Source: Paenibacillus assamensis DSM 18201
GTDB lineage: Bacteria; Bacillota; Bacilli; Paenibacillales; Paenibacillaceae
DNA: 64,000 nt
Assembly: GCF_000422445.1 (NCBI RefSeq)
Contig: NZ_KE383840.1
Location: 1-64,000, forward strand
Direction of reading: 5' to 3'
Part shown: in pieces, positions 1 to 8,791 of the stretch
How positions within the stretch are numbered: the stretch's first letter is position 1
Layout: each line of letters opens with the position of its first letter
Made by a program: the position numbers and the translations under genes
The notes under the pieces: generated by a model
What the model was told of the DNA's origin: nothing
What the model saw: the letters and a program-made list of their open reading frames with translations, nothing else
Databases searched by the model: none

Positions 1-35
1 ACAAAGTTAGGTTTGTAATTTCAAACCCCTACATT

Positions 36-2498
36 TCACGCGAGTAATGCGTTTATAGTAGAACTTGTCGCACCCCAATTCATATCCACAATATCCGTAA
101 TACGAAAATCATATACCCGTCCAATGACTTCAACAGGAACGGTATCTGTTGCTACGTGGTTGTTTATTTCAAAGTTGGCGTCCTGCTGGGTAAGCGTATC
201 GGAAGGAGCGTTTTCAGCAAACGATCTGAAATGAATCGTATAGTCCCCTTCATCTACCCACACAGGCAAATAGAAAGTGTTTGCTAGATCCCTTATAGGA
301 ATGCTGATCCATGTGTTCTTCGGATAATAGATAGATTTATCTGCACTATACACATCGAACTCAAATCTAACTTGCTTGTCTTTTATGTACTTGGCATAAT
401 CTCGGTTTCCATAGCCTAGAATGTTACGGTGTTGTCCTGATGTCGGGATATGTATGGTGAATGGTCGATCAAGAATAAACGCCCTTCTATTGAGGTTAGG
501 CCTAGTCTTTTGATTATGTGCGGCATCATCCGTCGCGTTAGAATAGTTGACCGTAGGTGTGTGAACAGTGACAGTATTAATTCCGTTGATTGGAAATTCT
601 TTATCGTTACCTCCATTTACATTTCCTGATACAAGATCGTAATAAATAGTTCCGTTACTCGGTGTATTGGCTGCATTTTTTATACTACTGCTAATAAGTA
701 GACTACTTTCATAGAGCACATTTGTACCAATCAATGTCGGAGCAGGAACACGACCTGGCGCTGAACCATTCTTTGATGTCCAGCTCCCGTCCATAATAGT
801 TGAGCCGTTAAAATTTACTTGATCGTTCCGTACGTCCGGCTCCCCAGTTTGGGCTTCTGCCATAGATTTCAACATAGACTCATCATTCGGTACAGTTGGT
901 CTTTGGTAGCCTCCATTGAGTATTTGTGGTATATACGAAATTTTCCCGGTATCTTTCGGTCTTATATGCTCCGAAGGACTTGAGCTGTGTGTAGTAGACA
1001 AGGTCGGCATTGAATAACTTGACGGATACAAAAATATCGTTCCGCCCCTCGGTAAAGCATAGTTTGAAATACTTGATCTGTTAATGCCGTAAACTTCGAT
1101 ATTCTCAATCTCCCAATAGGAATAATCTCGTTGAAGCGTAAAAGAATATGATTTTGTTTCGCTATCGGACATCGGGATATCTGGTTGAGGCGTACATCCA
1201 TTTTTAGTACAAATAGGAGATTGCTTCACTTTCCATATTAGACCATACTTTACATCGACTTTGCATTGGTAATTGACCTTACCAGACATATTGGCAAATG
1301 TATGCTGAAACAAATAATTATTCGCAAAAACATTCGCGTACAATGTCTCTGATGTCGGGATTCCCTGTAAGACATTAAATCGCTCGCTCCCCTTGCTGTC
1401 AGCTCTTAAAACTCCTGTTGCCTCTGGGGACATATAATTTGTTTTCGGGGATGTTACTTGACTAGGAGCCCCTATAGTCCAAGCGCAGCTACCACTACCT
1501 TCTACAGGTGGTATTTCAGGGTCTTTACCGATACTTTCATCCTCATATTCAACATAAATTTTCTTGTCATGATACATGTAAGTATAAGAAAAGAAGTCTG
1601 CTTCAAATCTCGCACAGTACCATAACTGCCTAGCGCCCGGAGCCGCCCAATCTTTAAATTGTTTTTTACCAGGTGTATCATACGGAAAAGATTCAAATGA
1701 TTGTCCATATTTTAAAGAAAGTGAGTCACCGATTTCGCTAGGGTTCTTAACTCCAAAAACCATTGTTGTCGGATCATATGTACAAAAACTATTATGCAAC
1801 TCAACTTTAATTCCATTTTGTCTTGTAACAGGTCTATCAGCAACCGTCAAATCCCCAGAAACTGGGGATACAGCTTTGTTTGGTATCCAAAAGTCACCGG
1901 GAGAGTTTGGTTCATCTTTCAGTAAAAAAAATCCTTTTTCTAATGGAATTTTCGATTCCATATGTTCACTTTCACAGCCCGGAAACTTACGAAGGCCGAA
2001 GTCGTCAGGAGGAACTCCTGGTTTCCCGCAATCATCACTATCCAAAGTAAAATGTTCGTTCGTTGCCCTCCAGTTATGACTCCCACTTCTTCGATCCCAA
2101 TAATAAATTGTCCCATAATGCCCATTCATTAATGATTCAACTTTTACTCGTGTGCCTTGAATCGTATCTGTTCCAATAAAATTTTTCATACCCCGTGTGA
2201 AGCCATTTACATCTCTTATCGCTCTTCCATTCTTGTCGAAAATTCTTAGTGATTTAATAACTTTACCATCAGGAGCTGTAATGTCTATCGGTACTTTGCC
2301 TGTTAATGGAACTGTGTCCTTCGACTTGTCTTTTGAAAACAGCAGACCTCCATAATTGTAATCACTAGAATTTTCACTCAAGCTATATTTAACCTCTATC
2401 CTTAGCGGTGCTGCTTGTGATTTTTCTATATTGAAGCTCCCTCCTAGAAAAAGAACTAGGAAGGAGACAACCATTATTAAGGCGATAAATTTTCTCAA
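36..2498 (-). CDS. Large exported protein of unknown function
   Basis: This 820-residue protein starts with a clear signal peptide: Arg/Lys, a long Leu/Val/Phe core and a likely cleavage after SQAA near residue 30. The rest is hydrophilic, without another membrane segment, rich in Asn, Ser, Thr and aromatic residues, and it carries about ten scattered cysteines, unusual for a Firmicute exported protein. I recognise no catalytic motif. Repeated beta-rich stretches and the ending VYDFRITDIVDMNW resemble large Paenibacillus surface proteins, but I cannot name a family. It starts 11 bp after the stop of the SLH protein gene and its ribosome site (AAGGGGG, 5 nt before ATG) overlaps that junction, so the two genes form an operon. 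Inference: a surface protein held by, or working with, the SLH partner. The gene ends only 35 bp inside the window. Confidence 0.7.
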   Translation of the reverse strand: MRKFIALIMVVSFLVLFLGGSFNIEKSQAAPLRIEVKYSLSENSSDYNYGGLLFSKDKSKDTVPLTGKVPIDITAPDGKVIKSLRIFDKNGRAIRDVNGFTRGMKNFIGTDTIQGTRVKVESLMNGHYGTIYYWDRRSGSHNWRATNEHFTLDSDDCGKPGVPPDDFGLRKFPGCESEHMESKIPLEKGFFLLKDEPNSPGDFWIPNKAVSPVSGDLTVADRPVTRQNGIKVELHNSFCTYDPTTMVFGVKNPSEIGDSLSLKYGQSFESFPYDTPGKKQFKDWAAPGARQLWYCARFEADFFSYTYMYHDKKIYVEYEDESIGKDPEIPPVEGSGSCAWTIGAPSQVTSPKTNYMSPEATGVLRADSKGSERFNVLQGIPTSETLYANVFANNYLFQHTFANMSGKVNYQCKVDVKYGLIWKVKQSPICTKNGCTPQPDIPMSDSETKSYSFTLQRDYSYWEIENIEVYGINRSSISNYALPRGGTIFLYPSSYSMPTLSTTHSSSPSEHIRPKDTGKISYIPQILNGGYQRPTVPNDESMLKSMAEAQTGEPDVRNDQVNFNGSTIMDGSWTSKNGSAPGRVPAPTLIGTNVLYESSLLISSSIKNAANTPSNGTIYYDLVSGNVNGGNDKEFPINGINTVTVHTPTVNYSNATDDAAHNQKTRPNLNRRAFILDRPFTIHIPTSGQHRNILGYGNRDYAKYIKDKQVRFEFDVYSADKSIYYPKNTWISIPIRDLANTFYLPVWVDEGDYTIHFRSFAENAPSDTLTQQDANFEINNHVATDTVPVEVIGRVYDFRITDIVDMNWGATSSTINALLA

Positions 2499-2509
2499 AT
2501 GAATCCCCC

Positions 2510-3703
2510 TTACTTTTCAAAATACGATTTAACAATCATTTCGTTTTTATAAGGAGCAGAGGGACTTCCTAGTGCCTCAACATATATTCGAAGCTTTTTA
2601 GTCTTATCAACTTTAAATTTAGACTTAGAAACGATATATGCATCAAAAGTATCTTTTCCATGTTTTAAAACTTGTGGCGAATTAGTAGTTAATCCCGCTT
2701 CATCTTCTACAAAACCACCAAACAAAAATCTCAATCCATTTCCGTACCGCTTTGTATCTTTATTAAAAATAACATTCGCCCGCAAAAGGAATACATAATC
2801 ATCACTAACTTCTTTTAACTTTTTCTCAGTAGAGAACGATGCCCAGCTTAGCTCCTTAATAGGAGGAAGAAGTTTCCTGTTCGGGTCTTTTGGATCCGCC
2901 ATGTCGATAGCTATCAATTGCTGAATTTCCGCTTTATATTTGCCATCATCCGTTGTAAATGTTAACTTCTCTTTCTTCCAAGAATTAAGTCCGGCATTCG
3001 ATGCTTTGGCATCATAGTTTTCCGGTCGATCAAACATATCAGCAGCTACTGTAAAAATATTTGTTCTATGCCAGTACAACTCCGCTGCTGAAACCGCATA
3101 TTTATCAACAACAAGCTTCGCACCGCTCTTCACCTTTAGCATTCTTTCGATAACAGAAATCGCTTGGGCACGCGTCGTGCTCCCATCCGGTGATAGAACT
3201 CCTGGTGCTGTACCTGAAATCAACCCATTCTTCGTAGCAAGGTAAATCCACTGTTTATCCTCTGCTTTCATATCAAGCGCTCTAACCGCAACTTTGGACA
3301 TTTCTTCACGGCTCAATGGCTTATTCCAATCCGTCCCTACAAAATCTCCTTCTACAAAAATCCCTGACGTCTTGGCAGCATCTACATACTTCACATACCA
3401 TAAACCATTCGATGAAGATTCAACTGATAGATTCAATGCAGAAACCGCCATCTTCACAAACTCAGCACGAGATACTTTGGCATTGGGTAGAAACTTTCCT
3501 GTAGGATAACCGGTTACATATCCTCTCTTAACCGCCTCGTAAATCGCTCCTTCTGCCCAGTGCCCTGCTACGTCACTAAATGTAACAGCAACCGCACCAT
3601 TAACCGTCGGAACGGACGCCGCAGATGATAGACTCACTGGCATACTGCCGCCCAAAAATACCAAACATGCCGTCACAGCAACAAGCGCTTTCTTCTTCAT
3701 CAT
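2510..3703 (-). CDS. S-layer-homology (SLH) domain exported protein
   Basis: This 397-residue protein has a signal peptide (residues 1-29, AVTACLVFLGG core) and then three SLH repeats at about residues 38-95, 100-150 and 150-195. Repeat 1 holds the typical FSDVAGHW and GKFLPNAKVSRAEF motifs; repeats 2 and 3 are more divergent (LSREEMSKVAVRAL and LSPDGSTTRAQAISVI). SLH triplets bind pyruvylated secondary cell-wall polymer, so the protein should be anchored on the wall. The C-terminal half (about 200-397) is an unrecognised soluble domain with many Lys and aromatic residues. Start: ATG preceded by GAGGAGGATCT. It is the first gene of a two-gene operon with the large exported protein. It differs from the 825-residue SLH protein near 55 kb, which has more canonical repeats. 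Confidence 0.88.
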   Translation of the reverse strand: MMKKKALVAVTACLVFLGGSMPVSLSSAASVPTVNGAVAVTFSDVAGHWAEGAIYEAVKRGYVTGYPTGKFLPNAKVSRAEFVKMAVSALNLSVESSSNGLWYVKYVDAAKTSGIFVEGDFVGTDWNKPLSREEMSKVAVRALDMKAEDKQWIYLATKNGLISGTAPGVLSPDGSTTRAQAISVIERMLKVKSGAKLVVDKYAVSAAELYWHRTNIFTVAADMFDRPENYDAKASNAGLNSWKKEKLTFTTDDGKYKAEIQQLIAIDMADPKDPNRKLLPPIKELSWASFSTEKKLKEVSDDYVFLLRANVIFNKDTKRYGNGLRFLFGGFVEDEAGLTTNSPQVLKHGKDTFDAYIVSKSKFKVDKTKKLRIYVEALGSPSAPYKNEMIVKSYFEK

Positions 3704-3938
3704 AAATAGATCCTCCTCGTAGTTGTTCGATTAATTACCAATCTTGTTAAGATGGATATGGAACTAAAAACGGAATACTATGCGAGTGAGTTGTATGTAA
3801 ACATAAGATGTCGGAAGAGTACCCTCGCAGCAAACATGAGATTATGCCTGTATCGAATAAAATGAACAAGGGTTAACACTTAGAGGACTGACTTGATTGA
3901 AGTAATGGAGTAATTAATAAAAGGAAAAATATAGGCGG

Positions 3939-3975
3939 TTAAGTCTTATATCGGCACATACCTTATAAGACTTAA
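3939..3975. repeat. 12-bp perfect inverted repeat upstream of the SLH operon
   Basis: TTAAGTCTTATA (3939-3950) and TATAAGACTTAA (3964-3975) are perfect inverted copies around a 13-nt spacer. No U-run follows directly on either strand, so a regulator-binding dyad about 240 bp upstream of the SLH gene, or a weak second terminator behind mutY, are both possible. It lies in the 430-bp non-coding stretch 3704-4134, which otherwise holds the SLH promoter region and the mutY terminator. Confidence 0.5.
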
Positions 3976-3984
3976 GTCCTATAG

Positions 3985-4030
3985 AACAAAAAACAGCCGA
4001 ACGCACCTATATAAGGTCAACGTCCGGCTG
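3985..4030 (-). terminator. Rho-independent terminator of mutY
   Basis: On the minus strand CAGCCGGACG pairs with CGTTCGGCTG (one G-T pair) across a 17-nt loop and is followed by a run of T (plus-strand A at 3987-3993). It sits about 100 bp after the mutY stop codon. Confidence 0.85.
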
Positions 4031-4134
4031 CCTGCCGTCCAAGATTTGTATAATTAACTCTATTATACTGCTCTATATCACAATAGCAAGCTAGAAATAC
4101 TTATCACGCGCTGCATAAATGAAAAAACTATTTA

Positions 4135-5238
4135 TCAAGCTCTCTGCTCCGCAAAGTAAGCATCCAATAAACGTACAAACAAGTTCGGGAAGGCATATTG
4201 CTCCCGATCATTAGACCCAATAAACGCATATCCCTCCGGCACTGACGCATCTTCCGCTATGCTGCAGCGGAATACCCGCATCTGCCAGTGAATATGGCTG
4301 AACGTATGCTCTGCATCCATAAACCGCTCCATCGGCAGCACAGTAAGCCCTTCCTGATGCAAGGCACCTCGCAGCATATCTTGAGCTTCTCCATCGGGAA
4401 GTCCCGCTACGCTCATTTGCTTTGGCACCAATATATGAGGCATTTCCCACATCCGAGCCAGCAGCCCACTCTCAGGACGCTGACGCATAAGCAGCTTACC
4501 TTCGTTAACGCCAGTTCCTTCAATAAGAGCAGCATAGCGCAGCTCTGGCTTCGGCGGCTTCGCCTTCGTCTTAATCGGCAGCAGCGTCTCCTCTCCTGCC
4601 AAACGACCTGCACAATGCTCCATCACAGGGCATAGCAAGCAAGCTGGCGACTTCGGTGTACAGACAAGCGCACCAAGCTCCATAATCGCCTGATTGAAGT
4701 CAGAAGCATGTCCATCTGGAATAAGGTCACGCGCAATATGCTCAATATGAACTCGGGTAGCAGGTTTAGCAATATCATCATGCAGACGGAAATAGCGTGA
4801 CAATACACGCATAACATTGCCATCTACAGCTGGCTCAGAACGATTGAACGCGATACTCATAATTGCGCCTGTCGTGTATGGGCCGACTCCTTTTAAGGAA
4901 GCGACAGCTGCTTTGTCATCCGGCACAACACCTGCGTACTTTTCCTTCACTTCACGGGCACCAGCCTGCAAGTTGCGTGCTCTTGAGTAATAGCCAAGTC
5001 CTTCCCAAGCTTTCAGCACTTCTTCTTCTGGAGCTTCTGCCAAAGCAGTCGGCGTAGGAAACTTCGCGATAAATCTTTCAAAATAAGGAATAACAGTGCT
5101 AACTCGTGTTTGCTGCAGCATAATTTCCGACACCCATGTGTAGTAAGCATTATGTTGACGGCGCCATGGCAAGTCCCGACGGTTGTCTAAATACCAACGA
5201 AGCAATTCGCGGCTAAAATATCGTTGTTGCTCCTCCAT
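4135..5238 (-). CDS. mutY: A/G-specific adenine DNA glycosylase MutY
   Basis: MutY removes adenine mispaired with 8-oxoguanine or guanine in base-excision repair. The 367-residue length is normal for the family. The N-terminal HhH-GPD domain shows SEIMLQQTRV with catalytic Glu38, the helix-hairpin-helix LKGVGPYT (115-122) and catalytic Asp139 in AVDGNVMRVLSR. The [4Fe-4S] cluster loop is intact: Cys193, Cys200, Cys203 and Cys209 (C-X6-C-X2-C-X5-C). The C-terminal third (about 225-360) fits the NUDIX-like 8-oxoG recognition domain, ending with the FSHIHWQMRVF strand. Start ATG-GAG-GAG-CAA lies after a short GGGGAG-like site. It appears monocistronic, divergent from the cytochrome gene, and is closed by the terminator near 4 kb. 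Confidence 0.96.
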   Translation of the reverse strand: MEEQQRYFSRELLRWYLDNRRDLPWRRQHNAYYTWVSEIMLQQTRVSTVIPYFERFIAKFPTPTALAEAPEEEVLKAWEGLGYYSRARNLQAGAREVKEKYAGVVPDDKAAVASLKGVGPYTTGAIMSIAFNRSEPAVDGNVMRVLSRYFRLHDDIAKPATRVHIEHIARDLIPDGHASDFNQAIMELGALVCTPKSPACLLCPVMEHCAGRLAGEETLLPIKTKAKPPKPELRYAALIEGTGVNEGKLLMRQRPESGLLARMWEMPHILVPKQMSVAGLPDGEAQDMLRGALHQEGLTVLPMERFMDAEHTFSHIHWQMRVFRCSIAEDASVPEGYAFIGSNDREQYAFPNLFVRLLDAYFAEQRA

Positions 5239-5409
5239 AAAAGTCTCCCCAATCCTCTATTCTCGATCCTCTATGTTTCTTTCTATTTCTAGTTATGACG
5301 TTACCAACTATTTTTTGCTGTTCATTATTTAGTATGATAAATATCCAAAAGTCCATTATACATCAGCAGCCTGTATTGTGAACGTTCTGCCAACAAACGG
5401 TTATCATGC

Positions 5410-5439
5410 TTGCCTATCTCTATCGCTCCTTACTATACT
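5410..5439 (+). promoter_or_regulatory. Candidate sigma-A promoter for the cytochrome gene
   Basis: TTGCCT (5410-5415) and TATACT (5434-5439) are separated by 18 bp, close to the vegetative consensus, about 105 bp before the cytochrome start. It lies in the 305-bp divergent gap 5239-5543, in which I saw no other structure. Confidence 0.45.
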
Positions 5440-5543
5440 GATAACATAAGGAAATATAAGACAATCTAGCGAGACAACCTTACCTATTCAACTCCATGAA
5501 GCATACATGGTAACCGTCACACAGAGAGGATGAGATAACGAAA

Positions 5544-5951
5544 ATGAGGATACATAACCATAAAGAGACCTCGCATCTGCACCAACCAAGCCATAGAAGA
5601 CACGTAAAAAAGAAACCATTGCTTATGTCTTCATTCCTGCTTTTGATCACGATAAGTTTGACGGCATGCGGTGGAGGGACACAGCAGCAAAGTGCCCAGC
5701 TCGAAGGCCCGGCAGATGCCGTAGAAGTGTACAAAAATTCATGCTTAGCATGTCATGCAGCGGATTTAAGTGGCAAGATGGGACCTGAAACGAATTTGAC
5801 TACCGTTGGCAATCGCCTGACGAAAGAGCAAATTATAACCATCATCAAAGAAGGCAAAGGCAGAATGCCTGCTCAAAGCGGACGTGTCAGCGACGAAGAC
5901 GCTGAAAAGGTCGCCGCCTGGCTCGCAACGAAAAAGGAACAGACAAAATAA
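5544..5951 (+). CDS. cccB: Cytochrome c-551-type lipoprotein
   Basis: This small c-type cytochrome is lipid-anchored on the outer face of the membrane and should shuttle electrons to terminal oxidases. The N-terminus is basic and His-rich, followed by a hydrophobic stretch and the lipobox LTAC with Cys42 as the lipidated residue. A Gly/Gln/Ser linker leads to a single haem site CLACH (Cys67, Cys70, His71) and the distal Met108 in GRMPAQ. The layout matches Bacillus CccB, though the leader before the hydrophobic core is longer than usual. I kept the ATG at 5544, with AGAGAGGA 13 nt upstream; the internal Met28 has no ribosome site. It is monocistronic, with its own candidate promoter. Confidence 0.88.
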   Translation: MRIHNHKETSHLHQPSHRRHVKKKPLLMSSFLLLITISLTACGGGTQQQSAQLEGPADAVEVYKNSCLACHAADLSGKMGPETNLTTVGNRLTKEQIITIIKEGKGRMPAQSGRVSDEDAEKVAAWLATKKEQTK

Positions 5952-6170
5952 CCGATAACGACACACCACGATCATTTCAAAATTACAAGCAAGGTCATGC
6001 AGGCTTCTACTATGGAGAAGAGCATGGCCTTTTTAGCATGCATGTCATAATCCTTGCAAATCTGTAAGTTTCCTGTCATCTCAATCGATAGTTCCCATAA
6101 TCCTCCCTTGGTATAGTAATCAACAGATACACGACATGCTATCAATAACCTACTACGGAGGATTTACAAC

Positions 6171-6746
6171 ATGAAAAAAGCTGCTATAACGATGCTAGTC
6201 ATCATGATGATGGCTATTTTAACTGGCTGTATAGATCAAGCGAACGGACTTATCCTTTATGGAGAAGAAGCTAAGCTGAACCAAGTGACAGACAAGTATA
6301 AAGATGATATTAAATCACAAGTAATCTACAATGTAAAAAAAGTCAGTGCCCAAGGAAAAGAAGTTCTCGTCGTATCTGAAACGACGGCACGCAATTTCAT
6401 TCGCATGGAGCTGTGGAATGAAGTGAAAAACAACACGCAGCTAAGCGTTCTAAAAGGAATGCCTACGATCGGCAACGAAAGTGGCTTACTGTTCGCCAAA
6501 CCTGAGGACAAACATATTGATATGGAAGGCCTGACCCTAAGCTACCAAGGCAACTGCGTGATTGGAGAATCTAGACGCTATACGGATGCCTATGTTGTTG
6601 TAAAGGACCGTTCGTTCGAAACGATAAAAGGCACGCTAAAGCAAATGACCGTTCTGCATACTAAAAAGAGCATGGATAAAGAACTTGTAACGATTAAAGA
6701 TTATACGGATGCATTCCAACTCGTAAAATTGACTGCTATCCATTAA
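6171..6746 (+). CDS. Putative lipoprotein, unknown function
   Basis: This 191-residue protein begins with a signal sequence ending in the lipobox LTGC (Cys20), so it should be attached to the outer leaflet of the membrane. The mature part is hydrophilic with mixed charge and no recognisable catalytic motif. It contains a string of short beta-like segments (VIYNVKKVSAQGKEVLVVSE, CVIGESRRYTDAYVVVKDRS) and is not obviously a substrate-binding protein. Start ATG is 9 nt after ACGGAGGAT. The gene stands alone between the cytochrome gene and acpS (convergent) and has its own strong terminator. Confidence 0.75.
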   Translation: MKKAAITMLVIMMMAILTGCIDQANGLILYGEEAKLNQVTDKYKDDIKSQVIYNVKKVSAQGKEVLVVSETTARNFIRMELWNEVKNNTQLSVLKGMPTIGNESGLLFAKPEDKHIDMEGLTLSYQGNCVIGESRRYTDAYVVVKDRSFETIKGTLKQMTVLHTKKSMDKELVTIKDYTDAFQLVKLTAIH

Positions 6747-6762
6747 ACAAGGTAATGACGAT

Positions 6763-6808
6763 AACCTCCATTCTGACGAACAATAAGGAATGGAGGTTTG
6801 TGTTTTAT
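6763..6808 (+). terminator. Terminator after the lipoprotein gene, overlapping the acpS stop
   Basis: AACCTCCATTC (6763-6773) and GAATGGAGGTT (6788-6798) form a perfect 11-bp stem with a 14-nt loop, followed by TGTGTTTTATT on the plus strand. The T-rich tail includes the acpS stop codon, so the convergent genes are packed end to end. Confidence 0.85.
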
Positions 6809-7191
6809 TGCTCAACGACACAAACAGCTGATGCGATGTGCGGCTGATGAGAAATGCTAATATGAATGCGTGTGTGCTCTGCCTCAAGTCCTAATCGTTC
6901 CCATCCAGCTAGACTAAGCTCTACATAAGGTTTGCCTGATTCTGCAGGAAGGACCTCAATATCTTGAAATCCAAGGACAGAACCGATCCCACAGCCAAAT
7001 GCTTTGACGACCGCCTCTTTGGCAGCAAAGCGTCCTGCAACCCACTCTAAGGATCTCGACTCATATTGTTGAAGGAGAGCAAGCTCGCGCGGCGTCAAGA
7101 TACGCTGCAAGTAGCGATCTCTGCTCTTTCCATCCAATAAACGACCAATGCGATCAATTTCTAAAATATCATGACCAAGACCGAGTATCAT
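6805..7191 (-). CDS. acpS: Holo-[acyl-carrier-protein] synthase
   Basis: AcpS transfers 4'-phosphopantetheine from CoA to the serine of apo-ACP, activating it for fatty-acid synthesis. The 128-residue size fits the trimeric AcpS family. The Mg/CoA-binding motifs are present: GHDILEIDR with Asp8, and FAAKEAVVKAFG with Glu59 and Lys63. In most AcpS proteins the residue before Asp8 is Ile or Thr; here it is His7, a mild deviation. The C-terminal HISISHQPHIASAVCV strand is also typical. It is transcribed alone, convergent with the lipoprotein gene. Confidence 0.95.
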   Translation of the reverse strand: MILGLGHDILEIDRIGRLLDGKSRDRYLQRILTPRELALLQQYESRSLEWVAGRFAAKEAVVKAFGCGIGSVLGFQDIEVLPAESGKPYVELSLAGWERLGLEAEHTRIHISISHQPHIASAVCVVEQ

Positions 7192-7398
7192 TCTATCCCG
7201 CCTTCCCTTTTCATCGAATCAAAAATAACGTGCACTCATTATCTTATGAAGAACCATTGTTTGCAAATAGAAGTGACAGCTCGTTTGCCAATCTCGCATT
7301 ATAGTAAAATCAGCATTTCTCCTCCTCTATTAATCTAGTCCGATCTGGTAACTCTCTCATATATTACAGTATCTTCTCAAATAAAAGGAGGAAGCAAG

Positions 7399-7656
7399 AT
7401 GTCGTATTACAACAATTGCGGATGGGGCGGTAATTACGGCGGCAACTACGGAGGTGGCGGTCAAAATGATGGTCTGAAAGGTCCATTGGCTATCCTGAAA
7501 AGAATCTCTCTTGGCACTACGATTAGCGTACACTTCGACTCTGTAGAACGTGTTGGTAGATTTCTAGGAATTGAAAATGGCACTGTCCTTCTACTCGTAG
7601 GCGGAACAATATACTATATCTCTATTAAGAAAATTACTGCAGTCGACATACCATAA
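7399..7656 (+). CDS. Small Gly/Tyr/Asn-rich N-terminus protein, DUF2642-like
   Basis: This 85-residue protein has a repetitive head made of GGNYGG units (residues 1-22) and a compact beta-rich body (about 30-85) with GTTISVHFDSVERVGRFLGI and TIYYISIKKITAVDIP. The body resembles the DUF2642/spore-coat-associated fold of Bacillus and Paenibacillus, while the head resembles short Gly-Tyr-rich spore proteins; this assignment is from general appearance only. The ribosome site is very strong (AAAGGAGGAAGCAAG-ATG). Upstream CATATATTA at about 7358-7366 could be a -10 of a mother-cell sporulation sigma, but no convincing -35 was found. Confidence 0.72.
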   Translation: MSYYNNCGWGGNYGGNYGGGGQNDGLKGPLAILKRISLGTTISVHFDSVERVGRFLGIENGTVLLLVGGTIYYISIKKITAVDIP

Positions 7657-7671
7657 CGATTCACAGTATGT

Positions 7672-7703
7672 AAAAAAATAGAGGGCTGCCTCACCAGCCC
7701 TCT
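7672..7703 (-). terminator. Terminator of the ligase-sbnA-sbnB operon
   Basis: AGAGGGCTG (7680-7688) pairs with CAGCCCTCT (7695-7703) over a 6-nt loop. On the minus strand the stem is followed by a T-run (plus A at 7672-7678), so it mainly ends the leftward operon; it can also stop the convergent small gene. Confidence 0.85.
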
Positions 7704-7828
7704 CTCTTAACTCAATTGCCCCTATAGACATCCTCCTTCACGAGCTCGACAGCAGTTACTGCTATTCGCAGTACGTACATAAATAGAACGACGTAAATGG
7801 TTGTTTAGAAAATGTTGAGCTGTGAACT

Positions 7829-8791
7829 TCACTCCAGTTGAATACCTATTCCCAACTCATCGGCTTGCCTCGTATACCAAGCTGCTACTGCTACATCAAA
7901 AACAGCCAAGCCCATCGGAGCAAACCAGATTCGTTCCTGCCACGCTGCATCTATTTTCACCTTACCAGCAATGACATCGGACAGCGTAACCGCATGCTCT
8001 TCTTGCAGCCCTTCATCAAGGTGAAGACGCTCTATATCCGTATCCGCTCGACATACTTCATCCCAACTATCTACAACAACTAGGCCGCTGCTTGCCTTAG
8101 CTTCAGGTAAATAGTCACGAAGAGATACGTGCATAAGAATGCTGCCTTCTTTGGACGGAATATGAATATATCTTGCACTGGAAGCTGTGCAAGTAAATAC
8201 GATATCGGCGCCTAGGTATGCCTCCTGCCAAGTCGCAACCGCCTTTACAGGCACATCATTAGCAACCGGCAATGAGAAACTGATTTCTCGCTTATCATAA
8301 ACACGAATCTCCCCAATTCGTTCGCTAAACAAACTCGTCAACATATTTACATGATGCTGGCCGATTGGTCCCATCCCAATGACGGCAACTTGTAAGTCAT
8401 CCCCTTGACGTTCTTGCAGCAGCTTGCGCAACAGCGCAGCGCTCACGGCAGTAGTCCGTATCGTACTAATCAAGCTGCCATTAATAATATAGTTCGGAAT
8501 TCCGGTATCTGGATCATTTAAAATGGTGACACTATTTGCCCTTGGCAGACCTATGTTCACATTATTAGGATAGCTAGCAATCCACTTCATACCTGCTGCA
8601 CGAATTGGCCTGCTAATATAAGCTGGCATGGCAATGATTCGATTGCTTGCATCCCCGAATTTTAAATAGGGCTTAATGGGCTGTGCATAGTCCCCCTCGC
8701 CATAGGCGAGGGAAACTTCTGTTATTACATCACTCAAAGCTGACCACGGAATGCCAATTTGCCGCAAGTCGTCTTCCGTTATATATTTCAC
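7829..8791 (-). CDS. sbnB: SbnB-like dehydrogenase (L-2,3-diaminopropionate biosynthesis)
   Basis: This 320-residue member of the ornithine cyclodeaminase/mu-crystallin family shows the Rossmann motif AVIGMGPIGQHH near residue 138 and a substrate region with KPYLKFGD and GMKWIASYPNN, as in SbnB. In staphyloferrin B synthesis, SbnB oxidatively hydrolyses N-(1-amino-1-carboxy-2-ethyl)-glutamate with NAD+ to L-2,3-diaminopropionate and 2-oxoglutarate. The ATG overlaps the stop of sbnA by 4 bp, implying translational coupling. The adjacent SbnA homologue distinguishes it from a plain ornithine cyclodeaminase or alanine dehydrogenase. No siderophore synthetase or transport gene is adjacent, so the end product here is unknown. 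It is the last gene before the operon terminator. Confidence 0.85.
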   Translation of the reverse strand: MKYITEDDLRQIGIPWSALSDVITEVSLAYGEGDYAQPIKPYLKFGDASNRIIAMPAYISRPIRAAGMKWIASYPNNVNIGLPRANSVTILNDPDTGIPNYIINGSLISTIRTTAVSAALLRKLLQERQGDDLQVAVIGMGPIGQHHVNMLTSLFSERIGEIRVYDKREISFSLPVANDVPVKAVATWQEAYLGADIVFTCTASSARYIHIPSKEGSILMHVSLRDYLPEAKASSGLVVVDSWDEVCRADTDIERLHLDEGLQEEHAVTLSDVIAGKVKIDAAWQERIWFAPMGLAVFDVAVAAWYTRQADELGIGIQLE

